Assembly (NCBI RefSeq): GCF_003071065.1
Contig: NZ_QCXX01000006.1
Coordinates: forward strand, 310,001-374,000
Length of the DNA: 64,000 nucleotides
Direction of reading: 5' to 3'
DNA from: Sphingobacterium athyrii
Lineage (GTDB): Bacteria; Bacteroidota; Bacteroidia; Sphingobacteriales; Sphingobacteriaceae
Both the position numbers and the translations under genes were made by a program. Of the stretch, positions 1 through 8,688 are shown piece by piece. The notes under the pieces were generated by a model, which worked only from the letters and a program-made list of their open reading frames with translations, ran no database searches and was not told the origin of the DNA. Within the stretch, counting starts at the first letter, position 1; the number at the start of each line of letters is the position of its first letter.

Positions 1-1
1 G

Positions 2-1135
2 GGAATTGATGGGATAGAAACGATTACAGAAACCCGTATCGGTGCGGACAATCTAGCGTGGGAAAGAGCCATTAAATCCAATCTGGGTATTGAAGGGAAG
101 CTCTTTAATAATAAAATTGATTTTGTTATAGACTTTTTCCAAGATCAACGGAACGGTATTTTTCAACCGCGGGTGCAAGTACCGGATTATGTGGGCGTAA
201 TTTCTAATCCGTATGCTAACGTGGGGCGCATGAAGAGTTCCGGCGCCGATGGTAATATTAGCTACACCACCAAGCTCAATAGTGATATGACCCTTACTTT
301 GAGAGGTAACTTTACTTATTCCAAAAATGTTGTGCAAAATTGGGAGCAAGCCTATCTGGAATATTCCTATCTAGAATTCAATGGTTATCCTCATAATTCC
401 ATTCGTGGTTATCAATCATTAGGTTTATTTAAAGACGAAGACGATATCAAATACAGCCCTACACAAAGCTTTGGAACGGTATTACCTGGTGATATCAAAT
501 ATAAAGATGTGAATGGTGATGGTATCATTAATACCCTTGATAAAGTTCCATTGACCCATAGTAACTATCCATTGATCATGTATGGATTCGGTGGAGAGTT
601 CCGTTACAAAAACCTATCTCTCGGGGTGCTATTCAAGGGTACAGGGAAGACTTCCTTCTTCTATGTAGGGCAGCCGATGAAATATAAAGATGTTACTGAG
701 GATACAGGTATGGGATATATGCCATTTTTTGGCGGTACAGATGGTAATATAATTACCCTAGCTAACGATCCTGCCAATCGTTGGATCCCGAGAGATTATG
801 CGCTACAGCATGGTATTGATCTATCTTTAGCTGAAAATCCGAATGCTAAATTCCCTCGTTTGCAATATGGTAATAACAGTAACAATAGTCAGTTATCCTC
901 ATTTTGGATGGATGATGCCCGTTATTTGCGATTGCAAGAACTTACCTTGAGTTATAATGTAAGTCCAAATTTCTTAAAGCGATTAGGTGTAAAATCCATG
1001 GATCTTCAGTTTGTTGGAAATAACCTATATATCTGGGATAACGTTAAGATTTTTGACCCCGAACAAGCGGCTTGGGGTGGACGCAAATACCCAATTCCGA
1101 CGACCTATTCGTTACAGGCTTATATTAATTTTTAG
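2..1135 (+). CDS. SusC-family TonB-dependent outer-membrane receptor, C-terminal part
   Basis: The reading frame is open from the left edge, so the start, signal peptide, plug domain and first half of the barrel lie outside the window. The visible 377 residues are SusC/RagA beta-barrel: aromatic, glycine-rich strands, the loop motif DVNGDGIINTLDK common in SusC barrels, WMDDARYLRLQELTLSYN near the end, and a C-terminal strand finishing in F. Proteins of this family form the TonB-powered pore that imports ligands handed over by a SusD lid. The susD gene follows after 23 bases, and two more lipoprotein genes after that, so this is one operon. The imported substrate cannot be read from this fragment. 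An internal GTG at 173 is not a credible start. Confidence 0.93.
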   Translation, partial: GIDGIETITETRIGADNLAWERAIKSNLGIEGKLFNNKIDFVIDFFQDQRNGIFQPRVQVPDYVGVISNPYANVGRMKSSGADGNISYTTKLNSDMTLTLRGNFTYSKNVVQNWEQAYLEYSYLEFNGYPHNSIRGYQSLGLFKDEDDIKYSPTQSFGTVLPGDIKYKDVNGDGIINTLDKVPLTHSNYPLIMYGFGGEFRYKNLSLGVLFKGTGKTSFFYVGQPMKYKDVTEDTGMGYMPFFGGTDGNIITLANDPANRWIPRDYALQHGIDLSLAENPNAKFPRLQYGNNSNNSQLSSFWMDDARYLRLQELTLSYNVSPNFLKRLGVKSMDLQFVGNNLYIWDNVKIFDPEQAAWGGRKYPIPTTYSLQAYINF

Positions 1136-1158
1136 TACTATTGAAATAATTGAAAGAC

Positions 1159-3207
1159 ATGAAAACGTCAATAATCATAAATAGAATAACCAAATCCAGC
1201 TTAGCGATACTAGCGTTGTTTATGGTGACATCTTGTAAGGACTATCTAAATATTGATCAATACTTTGACGATGAATTTAATATTGATTCGGCATATGCAA
1301 ATACACGTTATTTAGAAGCGTATATGTGGGGAGCAGCAGCTATGTTTCCTGACGAATCCAATACGATCAGATCAAATTATACGCCGGGGCCAATGGCAAC
1401 AGATGAAGCTATAAATGGCCTTACAGGTACTGGGACAACTAATATTTACTACGGGATGGATTTTGTAACTGGAAATATCACGCCCGATTTTTACGGTGGA
1501 CTTAACCAATGGGGAAAATATTATAAAATTATCCGTAAGGCGAACAATGTGTTGAAAAACATTGATGTGCCAAAGGACATGAGCTACGCAGATCGTAATC
1601 GTATCGAAGGCTATACGCGTTTTATTAGAGCTTATGCTTATTACAATCTCATTATAGATTTTGGCCCTCCAATTTTGTTAGGGGATGAAATTGTGAATAC
1701 CAATGAGGATATTGCATATTATGACCGTCCTCGGGCAACATATGATGAAGCCATGGAATATATCTGTGGTGAATTTGAAAAGGCTGCTATACAACTTCCT
1801 GTTGATGTTAGTCTATTGGATTTCGGCAAACCGACCAAAGGTGCCGCATTTGCGTTGATCGCTCGTTTGCGCTTGATTCATGCCAGTCCGTTGTTTAATG
1901 GTGGGCCGGTCGCTGCCTCCTATTTTGGCAATTGGATGCGCAAGACGGATGGGGTGCATTATGTATCGCAGCAATACGATGAAAAGCGTTGGGCCTTGGC
2001 TGCAGCAGCGGCCAAACGTGTTATGGATATGGGCCGCTATAAATTATATACAGTGCCTGCGGACGAAAGAACGCCTACACTTCCGGCCGGCGTAACTTCC
2101 GATCCAAATTTCTATGGAAGCTACCCGAATGGCGCGGGCGGTATTGATGCATTTAGATCATATTCTGATGTCTTTACCGGTGAAGCCGTAGCTTCAATTA
2201 ATCCCGAATATATCTGGGGGCGTAATACGGAGTATATCAGAACGGATTTGAACCAAGGTGCATTTCCACCAACCTTAGGGGGATGGGGGCGTTTTTCAGT
2301 GACACAAAAAGTCGTAGATGCTTATCTGATGGATGACGGGCGTAGCAAAGAAGAAGCACGTGGTGATACGTATTTTGAGGCAGTGGCTGACCTTCCTGCC
2401 GGTAGCACCTTTGGCGATTTATTTACGGCCCAACCACGTAATTTTTCGGGTTACCCACTGAATGCGGGGATATTTAAGATGTATGCAAACCGTGAAATGC
2501 GTTTTTATGCATCTATAGGTTTCAACGGTGCCGTGTGGCAGGCTTTGTCGAGTACAACGTTGAATACTCATACGGCTAAATATTTCTATCAAGAACCAGA
2601 CGGCCGTGGGGGTGTTTCGGCATCGTCACCCAACTATCCACTTACAGGCTATGTGATTAAGAAATGGGTGAACGCGTTTGATGCGATAACCGGTACAGGT
2701 GCTCGGATGATGCCCAAAGCATATCCTATTGTCCGTTATGCAGAGATATTACTTTCTTATGCAGAAGCTTTAAATAATCTTAGCGGAAGCCATGCAGTAC
2801 AGCTCGGTGATAGAACCTATACCGTAAGCCGGGATGAAAGTGAAATAAAAAGTTCTTTTAATGCTGTTCGGTATCGTGCAGGTTTACCGGGATTGTCGTC
2901 TGCGCAGCTTGCCAATAAAGCGGAGGTTCAGAAACAGGTGGAGCGTGAGCGAATGGTGGAGTTTCTATGGGAAAATAGACGTTTTTACGATGTACGCCGT
3001 TGGGGCAAGTACGAAGAGACCGAACGTGAACCTATTCGTGGTATGAACCCGGATGGTGCGGATCGGGAATCCTTCTACAAACGGGTTTCACCGGGTACAT
3101 CGTCTTTCTTGACACGTCAGGTAGACAAAAAATTGATTTGGGTGCCTATACCACGTGCCGAGATGCGGAGATTACCATCATTGGATCAAAATCCGGGGTA
3201 TAATTAG
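1159..3207 (+). CDS. SusD/RagB family outer-membrane lipoprotein
   Basis: This is the substrate-binding lid of the SusCD importer encoded just upstream. The ATG at 1159 is preferred to an in-frame TTG at 1150, because it places a compact signal peptide (residues 1-26) directly before the lipobox MVTSC. Mature Cys is followed by Lys-Asp, the usual surface-export signal in this phylum. The 682 residues are long for SusD (often 450-600) but show family landmarks: the TPR-like N-terminal half (RANNVLKNID, RFIRAYAYYNLI), RYAEILLSYAEALNN, the VERERMVEFLWENRRFYDVRRW block, and the ending PSLDQNPGYN. It probably binds a glycan or oligomer, given the DUF1735 and BACON partners, but the ligand is not determinable. 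Confidence 0.95.
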   Translation: MKTSIIINRITKSSLAILALFMVTSCKDYLNIDQYFDDEFNIDSAYANTRYLEAYMWGAAAMFPDESNTIRSNYTPGPMATDEAINGLTGTGTTNIYYGMDFVTGNITPDFYGGLNQWGKYYKIIRKANNVLKNIDVPKDMSYADRNRIEGYTRFIRAYAYYNLIIDFGPPILLGDEIVNTNEDIAYYDRPRATYDEAMEYICGEFEKAAIQLPVDVSLLDFGKPTKGAAFALIARLRLIHASPLFNGGPVAASYFGNWMRKTDGVHYVSQQYDEKRWALAAAAAKRVMDMGRYKLYTVPADERTPTLPAGVTSDPNFYGSYPNGAGGIDAFRSYSDVFTGEAVASINPEYIWGRNTEYIRTDLNQGAFPPTLGGWGRFSVTQKVVDAYLMDDGRSKEEARGDTYFEAVADLPAGSTFGDLFTAQPRNFSGYPLNAGIFKMYANREMRFYASIGFNGAVWQALSSTTLNTHTAKYFYQEPDGRGGVSASSPNYPLTGYVIKKWVNAFDAITGTGARMMPKAYPIVRYAEILLSYAEALNNLSGSHAVQLGDRTYTVSRDESEIKSSFNAVRYRAGLPGLSSAQLANKAEVQKQVERERMVEFLWENRRFYDVRRWGKYEETEREPIRGMNPDGADRESFYKRVSPGTSSFLTRQVDKKLIWVPIPRAEMRRLPSLDQNPGYN

Positions 3208-3237
3208 GATTAAACAATAGAAACAGAAATTATAAGC

Positions 3238-3269
3238 GTCTTCCCTTGACCGAAATGTTAAGGGAAGAC
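3238..3269 (+). other. Stem-loop between susD and the next lipoprotein gene
   Basis: A perfect 10-bp inverted repeat (GTCTTCCCTT at 3238-3247, AAGGGAAGAC at 3260-3269) closes a 12-base loop. No T run follows, so it is more likely an mRNA-stabilising or processing structure protecting the susCD part of the transcript than a terminator. It ends 16 bases before the next ATG. Confidence 0.55.
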
Positions 3270-3285
3270 ATTAAAATATTAAATT

Positions 3286-4179
3286 ATGAAACGAAGTTTT
3301 ATAGCTATACTAACGACTTCGATCGCTTTAGTTGCCTGTAAGGACAATGAAGTGTTCGAAAAAGAGATGTATAAAAATGAAGTGGCATTAATAAGTTCTG
3401 ATTATCACAATACATTCAAGGAAGTAGTCCGCCTGACCGGAGAAGAGGTGATTGGATATGTGGCAGCATCTTCAGGGGGTACACACGCACCTAGCAAAGA
3501 TCTTATCATTGGTCTGGAAGAGGATCCGGAACCATTGGTAAAATATAATTTTGCTGTGTATGATAATTCAGAAGACCTGTATGCCAAATCACTTCCCAAA
3601 GAAAAGTATGAGATCATGGACAACAAGATTGTGATCAAAGCAGGTGAGCTCACGGGTCGCACCATGGTCAAATTGCGGCCAGACGGTCTATCTCCAGATT
3701 CCACCTATTTTATCGGGTTAAAAGCAGTAAGTCTATCAGGTGTTGAAATAAAACCAAAGAAAAGTACGATGTTATATCAGGTTATAATCGAGAACGAGTA
3801 TGCGTCACAGGCCAAAAACACGACTTACTCGATGGTGGGTTTTGCCAATGGCCTGGCAACAGCGGCTAATAAACAGCTATTTCCATTAACCAGTAATAGT
3901 GTACGGATGGTGGCTGGAAGTGAGACTTTTGTATCCAAAGTACCTAATATCGCAAAGAATTGTCTTACACTGGAGATCGATGATTTTAATAATGTAAAAA
4001 TAAAACCGTACAAGGATATTCAGGTGGTGCAATTAGATAATGACCCCATGTATCCGAATAAATTTAAGGTAGAAGAAGCTTTCGGTATGCGCACGAACGT
4101 ATTCCTATTGTCATATCAGTATACGATAGACAATGTGACGACAATTATGAAGGAACGTGTTGAAATGCAGGTTAAATAA
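3286..4179 (+). CDS. DUF1735-like surface lipoprotein
   Basis: 297 residues. A lipoprotein signal (residues 1-19, lipobox ALVAC followed by KDNE) predicts outer-membrane anchoring. The body resembles BT_3987-like/DUF1735 proteins: a beta-rich N-terminal domain with the motif YEIMDNKIVIKAGELTG and a strand ending YQVIIEN, then a second beta domain. Such proteins commonly sit behind susD in polysaccharide loci as auxiliary surface glycan-binding proteins. That role is inferred from family and position. The next gene starts 4 bases after the stop, so the two are probably translated together. No enzyme motif is visible. Confidence 0.8.
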   Translation: MKRSFIAILTTSIALVACKDNEVFEKEMYKNEVALISSDYHNTFKEVVRLTGEEVIGYVAASSGGTHAPSKDLIIGLEEDPEPLVKYNFAVYDNSEDLYAKSLPKEKYEIMDNKIVIKAGELTGRTMVKLRPDGLSPDSTYFIGLKAVSLSGVEIKPKKSTMLYQVIIENEYASQAKNTTYSMVGFANGLATAANKQLFPLTSNSVRMVAGSETFVSKVPNIAKNCLTLEIDDFNNVKIKPYKDIQVVQLDNDPMYPNKFKVEEAFGMRTNVFLLSYQYTIDNVTTIMKERVEMQVK

Positions 4180-4183
4180 AATT

Positions 4184-5467
4184 ATGGAATCCATGAATAC
4201 GATTAACTATTACAAATTGGATACGCTTCCAAAATCAATATTTGTCTTTTGCCTTAGTTTGATAATGATACTGACATCCTGTAAAGATGATCTTGAGGTA
4301 GATGGTGCTTTTGCGTTAAAAGATAATCCATCAAAATTGGAAGCGGCAGCTAATGGGGTATCTGAAACCTACACTGTTCAGGCGAGTGGCAAATGGAAAG
4401 TTGAACCCCTCCGAAAAGAAAATTGGCTTAAAATTGATCCAATGGAGGGAAATGGAAATGGAACATTTACCGTTACCGTCAACAAAAATACCGATCCGGA
4501 AGCACGCGAACTGACATTGTTTTTTACTTTAAATGGAAAATTACAAAATAATGTGTTGAAGGTAGAACAGGCGGGGTTCACAGATCAAGGACAAGTGAAA
4601 AATCCCTATTTAAAAATAGATGGCTTATCCAACCGCCTGGAAGTTCTGGAAGCCGGTATGACTGGACAGTATATTCTCCGCTCTACAGGAAAATGGAAAG
4701 TTGCCTTGGAAGATGAATCTGAATGGGTGAAGGTTGCTCCTATGGAAGGTGAGGGCGATACCCCAATAACAATTACCATAGATAAAAATGCCGACATTGA
4801 GCGTACAGCAAATCTATTGTTATTTTTAGACGACGTGCAACAGGCATCTCCGCTTACTGTATATCAGAAAGGCGTGAAACTGCAGGTGGAGGGTGATGTT
4901 GTTCTCAAAGAAGACTTTAACTGGCTAACCTATGGAAGTGAAATTTTTAATGTGACTTCAGGCGAAACAAGGATTGCCTCGTGGAGTGCCGAAGAGCTGG
5001 ACAAGGGTTGGACCAGTACGATCAATACGACGGAAGGTGGAGGTAATTACGCATCGATTTACGCAAGACCAGGTTTTATTAAATTAGGGCGTACAAATTA
5101 TGGCGGCGATCTAATTTCACCGAAGCTGGGCAATGTACAGCGTACGAAAAATCTATTGGTTACCTTCAAAGCCGTGCGATATGCTACCGGTGATCATTAT
5201 CTACTCAATGTTGGTGTCAAAGGACCGGGAACGGTCAGTGTGAGCCAATTTAACGTGATGAACGTAGCTACTCCTAATTCGAATCTAGAATCGTGCAGAG
5301 CTGCATGGCAAGCTCCAGAGGCGACTTATTCTTTTGTTGTTACGGGAGCTACTGCGGAGACTCAAATTTGGTTATTGGGAGGCGCTTTTGATCAGCGTGC
5401 TGGTAATTGGCCCGCTACTGTTAACCGTATTTTTGTCGACGATATCGTTGTTACCGTAGCTAAATAA
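4184..5467 (+). CDS. Lipoprotein with two BACON domains and a beta-sandwich C-terminus
   Basis: The ATG at 4184 is chosen because it lies 4 bases after the preceding stop; ATG 4193 is also possible, and the longer GTG frame from 4157 would overlap the upstream gene. A signal peptide precedes the lipobox ILTSC, followed by KDD. Two tandem BACON domains follow, each with the hallmark SGKWKV or TGKWKV, W-hydrophobic-K and P-M-E-G, then V(T/E)(V/I)xKN. The last roughly 190 residues form a different beta-rich module (SKLGN, RIFVDDIVV) resembling carbohydrate-binding jelly rolls. BACON domains occur in Bacteroidota glycan systems and probably bind carbohydrate or mucin. No catalytic domain is seen, so a surface glycan-binding role is inferred. 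Confidence 0.85.
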   Translation: MESMNTINYYKLDTLPKSIFVFCLSLIMILTSCKDDLEVDGAFALKDNPSKLEAAANGVSETYTVQASGKWKVEPLRKENWLKIDPMEGNGNGTFTVTVNKNTDPEARELTLFFTLNGKLQNNVLKVEQAGFTDQGQVKNPYLKIDGLSNRLEVLEAGMTGQYILRSTGKWKVALEDESEWVKVAPMEGEGDTPITITIDKNADIERTANLLLFLDDVQQASPLTVYQKGVKLQVEGDVVLKEDFNWLTYGSEIFNVTSGETRIASWSAEELDKGWTSTINTTEGGGNYASIYARPGFIKLGRTNYGGDLISPKLGNVQRTKNLLVTFKAVRYATGDHYLLNVGVKGPGTVSVSQFNVMNVATPNSNLESCRAAWQAPEATYSFVVTGATAETQIWLLGGAFDQRAGNWPATVNRIFVDDIVVTVAK

Positions 5468-5475
5468 TAAAACTG

Positions 5476-5516
5476 GCCCATGTACTTTTTTGTGAAAAAT
5501 TACATGGGCTATTTTG
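5476..5516 (+). terminator. Intrinsic terminator of the first SusCD operon
   Basis: A perfect 9-bp stem (GCCCATGTA 5476-5484, TACATGGGC 5501-5509) is followed by TATTTTG. It starts 8 bases after the stop codon of the BACON lipoprotein gene and ends the operon. Confidence 0.8.
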
Positions 5517-5662
5517 TGCCCTCCTCCAGATAGTTTTTAACCGCTATCATAAGCTTAGAAGGCTTTTGCATGCTATTATTTGATCAGATCCCTAAAGTCT
5601 CGCATTTTCTTGCCACGATAAGTCTTTTGGCTATTGCTAGCCCTATAATCTTTTAAGAGAAA

Positions 5663-6358
5663 TTAATAAGTAATCTTGGGCTTGCCATTTTCACAGATAA
5701 CACCTTTAGCTGGCTTGTCATTTTTGTCTGAACAATTCAAGCTCTTGTCCTGTATTCTTTTGGCACTGTACAAATGATTATATTGTTCTGCCATATTTCC
5801 AAACTCAGCGAAGTTTTGTTTATCGGTATATAGTATGGGGATAAATTCACATTCTTTGCGCAAGGTAGCAATGTGCCATTTACTTGGATCGTTGCAGGGA
5901 ACGTCATCAAAAAAGGTCTGCAATTTGGGGAGCAGATCCGCCAATAGTTGATTGATTTCAGATAATTCCAGATCTCTAGCCGAAGCGACTTTCAGTTTAC
6001 CGGCGATGCAACGTATCCCAAAATGGGGTGGAAGATAATTAGGGGCTACACTAGTGTTGTACACAATCGGCCCTTTATATACTTTCTGTGCTCTTTCTTT
6101 AAGATCTGCGGCCTCGGCAAGTAATTTATTATAGGCTTGCTCGAAGCTCGGATGTACGGGTACATAGGTGTAATAGAGTGTGTCAATACGGCATTCCTTC
6201 AGATCATTGCAAGAAAGATTTTCAGTTAGTTTAACGGCTTGCTGAATTTTATCATCTGCTAGACTGGTGAGTTCTTCATAGCTGTCTTCTTTTTTGCATC
6301 CGGAAAATAAAAAAATACTCAATAAAATGGTGTAAAATAAGGTTGTTTTTTGCTTCAT
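5663..6358 (-). CDS. Uncharacterised lipoprotein with a tandem-duplicated Cys-containing domain
   Basis: 231 residues with lipobox LFSGC (Cys21), followed by KKED. I do not recognise the family. The mature part contains two copies of one unit. Cys50-Asn-Asp, Ile58, Thr60-Leu61, Cys117 and the G-K-x-K at 120-123 recur as Cys155-Asn-Asp, Ile163, Thr165-Leu166, Cys222 and G-K-x-K at 225-228. The spacing between the two Cys is 67 in both. The second unit also carries Cys170 and Cys209 and the first carries Cys56, so disulfides are plausible. A helical stretch precedes each unit. The gene is monocistronic, convergent with the BACON gene, and has its own upstream gap. The function is unknown; it is probably a periplasmic or surface protein. 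Confidence 0.75.
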   Translation of the reverse strand: MKQKTTLFYTILLSIFLFSGCKKEDSYEELTSLADDKIQQAVKLTENLSCNDLKECRIDTLYYTYVPVHPSFEQAYNKLLAEAADLKERAQKVYKGPIVYNTSVAPNYLPPHFGIRCIAGKLKVASARDLELSEINQLLADLLPKLQTFFDDVPCNDPSKWHIATLRKECEFIPILYTDKQNFAEFGNMAEQYNHLYSAKRIQDKSLNCSDKNDKPAKGVICENGKPKITY

Positions 6359-6532
6359 AATTTGGTTTTAATTACTTTGATAGTAATATAACGATCAATA
6401 TTAAAGTTTCGCTACAAAAATAAAAGTAAATATCAATACATTGAAGATGCGATAGTTCTATTGGGGGCACCTCCTAAATAATTATACCCTGTTTCATCGT
6501 TCGATTTGTTTAATCTACAATGTAATTAGATA

Positions 6533-6563
6533 TTGTATATAAAAGCAAATTTATCTAAGTTTG
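6533..6563 (+). promoter_or_regulatory. Vegetative promoter of the first ECF sigma gene
   Basis: TTG (6533-6535), a 20-base spacer and TAAGTTTG (6556-6563) match the Bacteroidota -33/-7 promoter. It lies about 55 bases upstream of the sigma factor ATG at 6619. The rest of 6359-6618 is AT-rich with no further recognisable element. Confidence 0.6.
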
Positions 6564-6618
6564 AAAACCAAATGTTTGTGGGTATGTTATTTTCATCCAT
6601 TTTGGAACCTATGTAAAA

Positions 6619-7233
6619 ATGCGAATGTTAAGCAGAAATAGCCTTAGTTGTGATATGGAAGAACGGGAGCAATTAACGCTTTTGAAGAAAGGAGACTATC
6701 ATGCTTTCGATGCGCTCTATAAAATCTATAGCCCCAAGATATTGGGCAGACTGATTCGTTTATTGGGAAGTGAGCATGTTGCCGAAGAAATTTTACAGGA
6801 TCTCTTTTTCCGAATTTGGGAAAAAAGGGCGCAGATAGATATTGATAGACCTTTTAAAGGCTATCTGTTTGCCATTGCGCAGAACCTTGTGTATGATCAC
6901 TTTCGGAAATTGAGTATCAATGAGCGGTATAGAGATGAGTTTGTACAGGGCTATTCGGAATTGTACGGACATGTAGAGGAGGACATTATCTTCAAACAGA
7001 CCGAAGAACGCCTAATGCAAGCGATCAATAAGCTGCCTCAGCAGTGTAGGCAAGTATATGTACTGTTTAAATTGGAAGGTAAAAGCTACGCTGAAATAGC
7101 AGAGCTAATGGGTATTAGCAAATCAACGATCAATAACCACTTGACGAAAGCAAACGCTGTTTTAAAAAAAGAATTCCCCTTTTTGGGCCATTGGATCGCA
7201 ATTGCCTTTACCATATTATGGCGCAGTTACTGA
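6619..7233 (+). CDS. FecI-like ECF RNA polymerase sigma factor
   Basis: 204 residues from ATG 6619; an in-frame ATG at 6655 fits family N-termini better (MEEREQLTLL) and may be the true start. Region 2 is present (HAFDALYKIYSPKILGRLIR, then EILQDLFFRIWEKR), as is region 4 with its helix-turn-helix (SYAEIAELMGISKSTINNHL). The last residues are hydrophobic (HWIAIAFTILW), as in the Bacteroides-expansion ECF group. It should direct polymerase to the downstream susC/susD operon when released by the FecR protein encoded next. A vegetative promoter lies upstream and a stem-loop separates it from fecR. Confidence 0.92.
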   Translation: MRMLSRNSLSCDMEEREQLTLLKKGDYHAFDALYKIYSPKILGRLIRLLGSEHVAEEILQDLFFRIWEKRAQIDIDRPFKGYLFAIAQNLVYDHFRKLSINERYRDEFVQGYSELYGHVEEDIIFKQTEERLMQAINKLPQQCRQVYVLFKLEGKSYAEIAELMGISKSTINNHLTKANAVLKKEFPFLGHWIAIAFTILWRSY

Positions 7234-7292
7234 ATGTGGACTTTACTAGATTGAGGTCAATTCATTTTATATTAAAAAAAAGTTAACTTTCT

Positions 7293-7341
7293 ATTAGGTA
7301 CTTTTTAATAGCAGTCCGTATTAGCTATTAAAGGACCTAAT
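7293..7341 (+). promoter_or_regulatory. Stem-loop covering the ribosome-binding region of the first fecR
   Basis: ATTAGGT (7293-7299) pairs with ACCTAAT (7335-7341), CTTT (7301-7304) with AAAG (7330-7333), and AATAGC (7307-7312) with GCTATT (7324-7329), leaving an 11-base loop. The purine-rich AAAGGA before the TTG start at 7345 is inside the right arm, so folding would limit fecR translation. A related shorter stem lies before the second fecR at 28110-28137. Confidence 0.5.
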
Positions 7342-7344
7342 CAA

Positions 7345-8535
7345 TTGAAAGAAAAAACGAATCTAAAGGAATTATTCAACCAGTATCTTACAGGAAAAGC
7401 TTCTGAAGGCGAACTCTTGCATTTACTGGATTTTTTTAAGCTGGAAGAAGATTCTGCCTTATTGCGTGCATTGATTTTAGCGGAACTTGAGAAGGAGGAA
7501 ACGCTGGAAACAACTGAAGAGCAGCAGGCGATTCTAAATCGGGTATCTTCTGTATTGGCACATGGTATCAGAAATGAGAAGGTTCGTCTACGTAAATTAT
7601 ATATCCGCTGGTCTGCTGCAGCTGCTGTAGTTATAATCGCTGGCTTTTGGATTGGTCTGGAGCGAATTCAGGAAGGTGCCGGAATTTTTTCAAGCACTCG
7701 AAAAGAAATTATTGCACCGGGGCAAGACAAAGCGATTCTGGAACTGGAAGACGGCCGGATAATTAACTTGGATAGCAGTATTGGACCAGATGCAAAAAAC
7801 AGCTATGTTTTTGCCGATACCAGTGGAATGATGACATTTAGTTCCCAAGATTTACCTGCTACTGATACGAAATCTGCAGAACGTACCCTCAGGACCCCTA
7901 AAGGTGGACAGTTCGCTGTTTTACTTTCGGATGGAACCAAAGTTTGGCTTAATGCTGAATCTTCCATCAGCTTTCCTGCAATTTTTGCTCAGCGTACAAG
8001 GGATGTAAGCATTACAGGCGAAGTTTACTTTGAGGTAACCAAAAATCCAACAAAACCTTTCTTGGTCCATGCCAGACAGCAAACGGTCAAAGTGCTGGGC
8101 ACCCATTTTAACATCAATGCCTATCCGGAAAATGACGCTGTACAAACCAGCTTGCTCGAAGGTAGTGTTGCTGTAATTGCCGGAGGAAAACAAGTGCAGT
8201 TACTTCCGGGGCAAATGTCGGTATGGCAAGAAAACCAAGGTGGACTGCAGGTTGGTCGAATCCCGGACCCAGAGAACCTGCTGTCATGGAAAGAAGGCAT
8301 GTTTTGTTTTGATAACAATAATATCGCCGAAATTATGCAGGTTCTGGCGCGCTGGTATGATATCGAATTCTCTTTTGAAAAAGGGGATTATAGCAACTGT
8401 GTTTTTGACGCAATGATTCCAAAGAAGAAAAGCATACAGGAAGTCCTGAATATTTTGGGTGCCTCGCAGCAATTGGAATTTAAAATAAATGGAAGAAAAG
8501 TAATCGTTTCCCAAGCGAAGAGTAATAGAAACTAA
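7345..8535 (+). CDS. FecR-family anti-sigma factor
   Basis: 396 residues. The only credible start is TTG at 7345, because stops lie in frame at 7306 and 7309 and no ATG precedes the conserved LKELFNQYLTGKASEGEL. The cytoplasmic N-terminal part (about 1-85) should bind the sigma factor. A single membrane segment follows at about 89-108 (WSAAAAVVIIAGFWIGL). The periplasmic FecR domain contains TPKGGQFAVLLSDGTKVWLN and GEVYFEVTKN, and the C-terminal DUF4974 domain ends IQEVLNILG...GRKVIVS. The protein relays receptor occupancy to the sigma factor. It is unusual in having a TTG start behind a stem-loop, which suggests deliberately low translation. Confidence 0.93.
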   Translation: MKEKTNLKELFNQYLTGKASEGELLHLLDFFKLEEDSALLRALILAELEKEETLETTEEQQAILNRVSSVLAHGIRNEKVRLRKLYIRWSAAAAVVIIAGFWIGLERIQEGAGIFSSTRKEIIAPGQDKAILELEDGRIINLDSSIGPDAKNSYVFADTSGMMTFSSQDLPATDTKSAERTLRTPKGGQFAVLLSDGTKVWLNAESSISFPAIFAQRTRDVSITGEVYFEVTKNPTKPFLVHARQQTVKVLGTHFNINAYPENDAVQTSLLEGSVAVIAGGKQVQLLPGQMSVWQENQGGLQVGRIPDPENLLSWKEGMFCFDNNNIAEIMQVLARWYDIEFSFEKGDYSNCVFDAMIPKKKSIQEVLNILGASQQLEFKINGRKVIVSQAKSNRN

Positions 8536-8599
8536 CAACAATTATGTCAAATAACCTAAACAGAAAAAAATATGTAAAAGATTTATCTACAGAAAAGTA

Positions 8600-8677
8600 A
8601 AGAAAAGTCCCGACGGCAATCGGGACTAAAATTGGAGCTAGCCTCTACAGAATTTATAGTGTTCATTAACTAACTCT
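8600..8677 (-). ncRNA. Candidate cis-antisense small RNA opposite the susC leader (DonS-like)
   Basis: On the minus strand a TACTTTTG box (8689-8682) ends exactly opposite the A of the susC ATG. A second box, TAGATTTG, lies at 8699-8692 with TTG 23 bases further upstream (8725-8723). Some 55 bases downstream is a perfect 8-bp stem (8606-8613 with 8620-8627, loop TTGCCG read on this strand) followed by TTTCTTTACTTTTC. On the plus strand the same stem has no T run. The RNA would be roughly 78-90 nt and complementary to the susC 5' leader. Bacteroides encodes antisense RNAs in the same place in sigma/anti-sigma loci, where they repress the operon. The ends given are estimates. Confidence 0.55.
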
Positions 8678-8688
8678 TAACCAAAAGT

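Noticed and set aside
1150-1158. TTG start for the first SusD
   Set aside because: The ATG at 1159 gives the usual short signal peptide; the extra three residues have no support.
5576-5662. Open extension of 28 codons in frame after the stop of the duplicated-domain lipoprotein
   Set aside because: The second repeat ends naturally at the same point as the core of the first, so the stop is probably genuine; the extension resembles nothing I know.
8606-8627. Stem-loop read as a plus-strand terminator of fecR
   Set aside because: No T run follows on the plus strand; the T tract is on the minus strand, which fits an antisense RNA end better.
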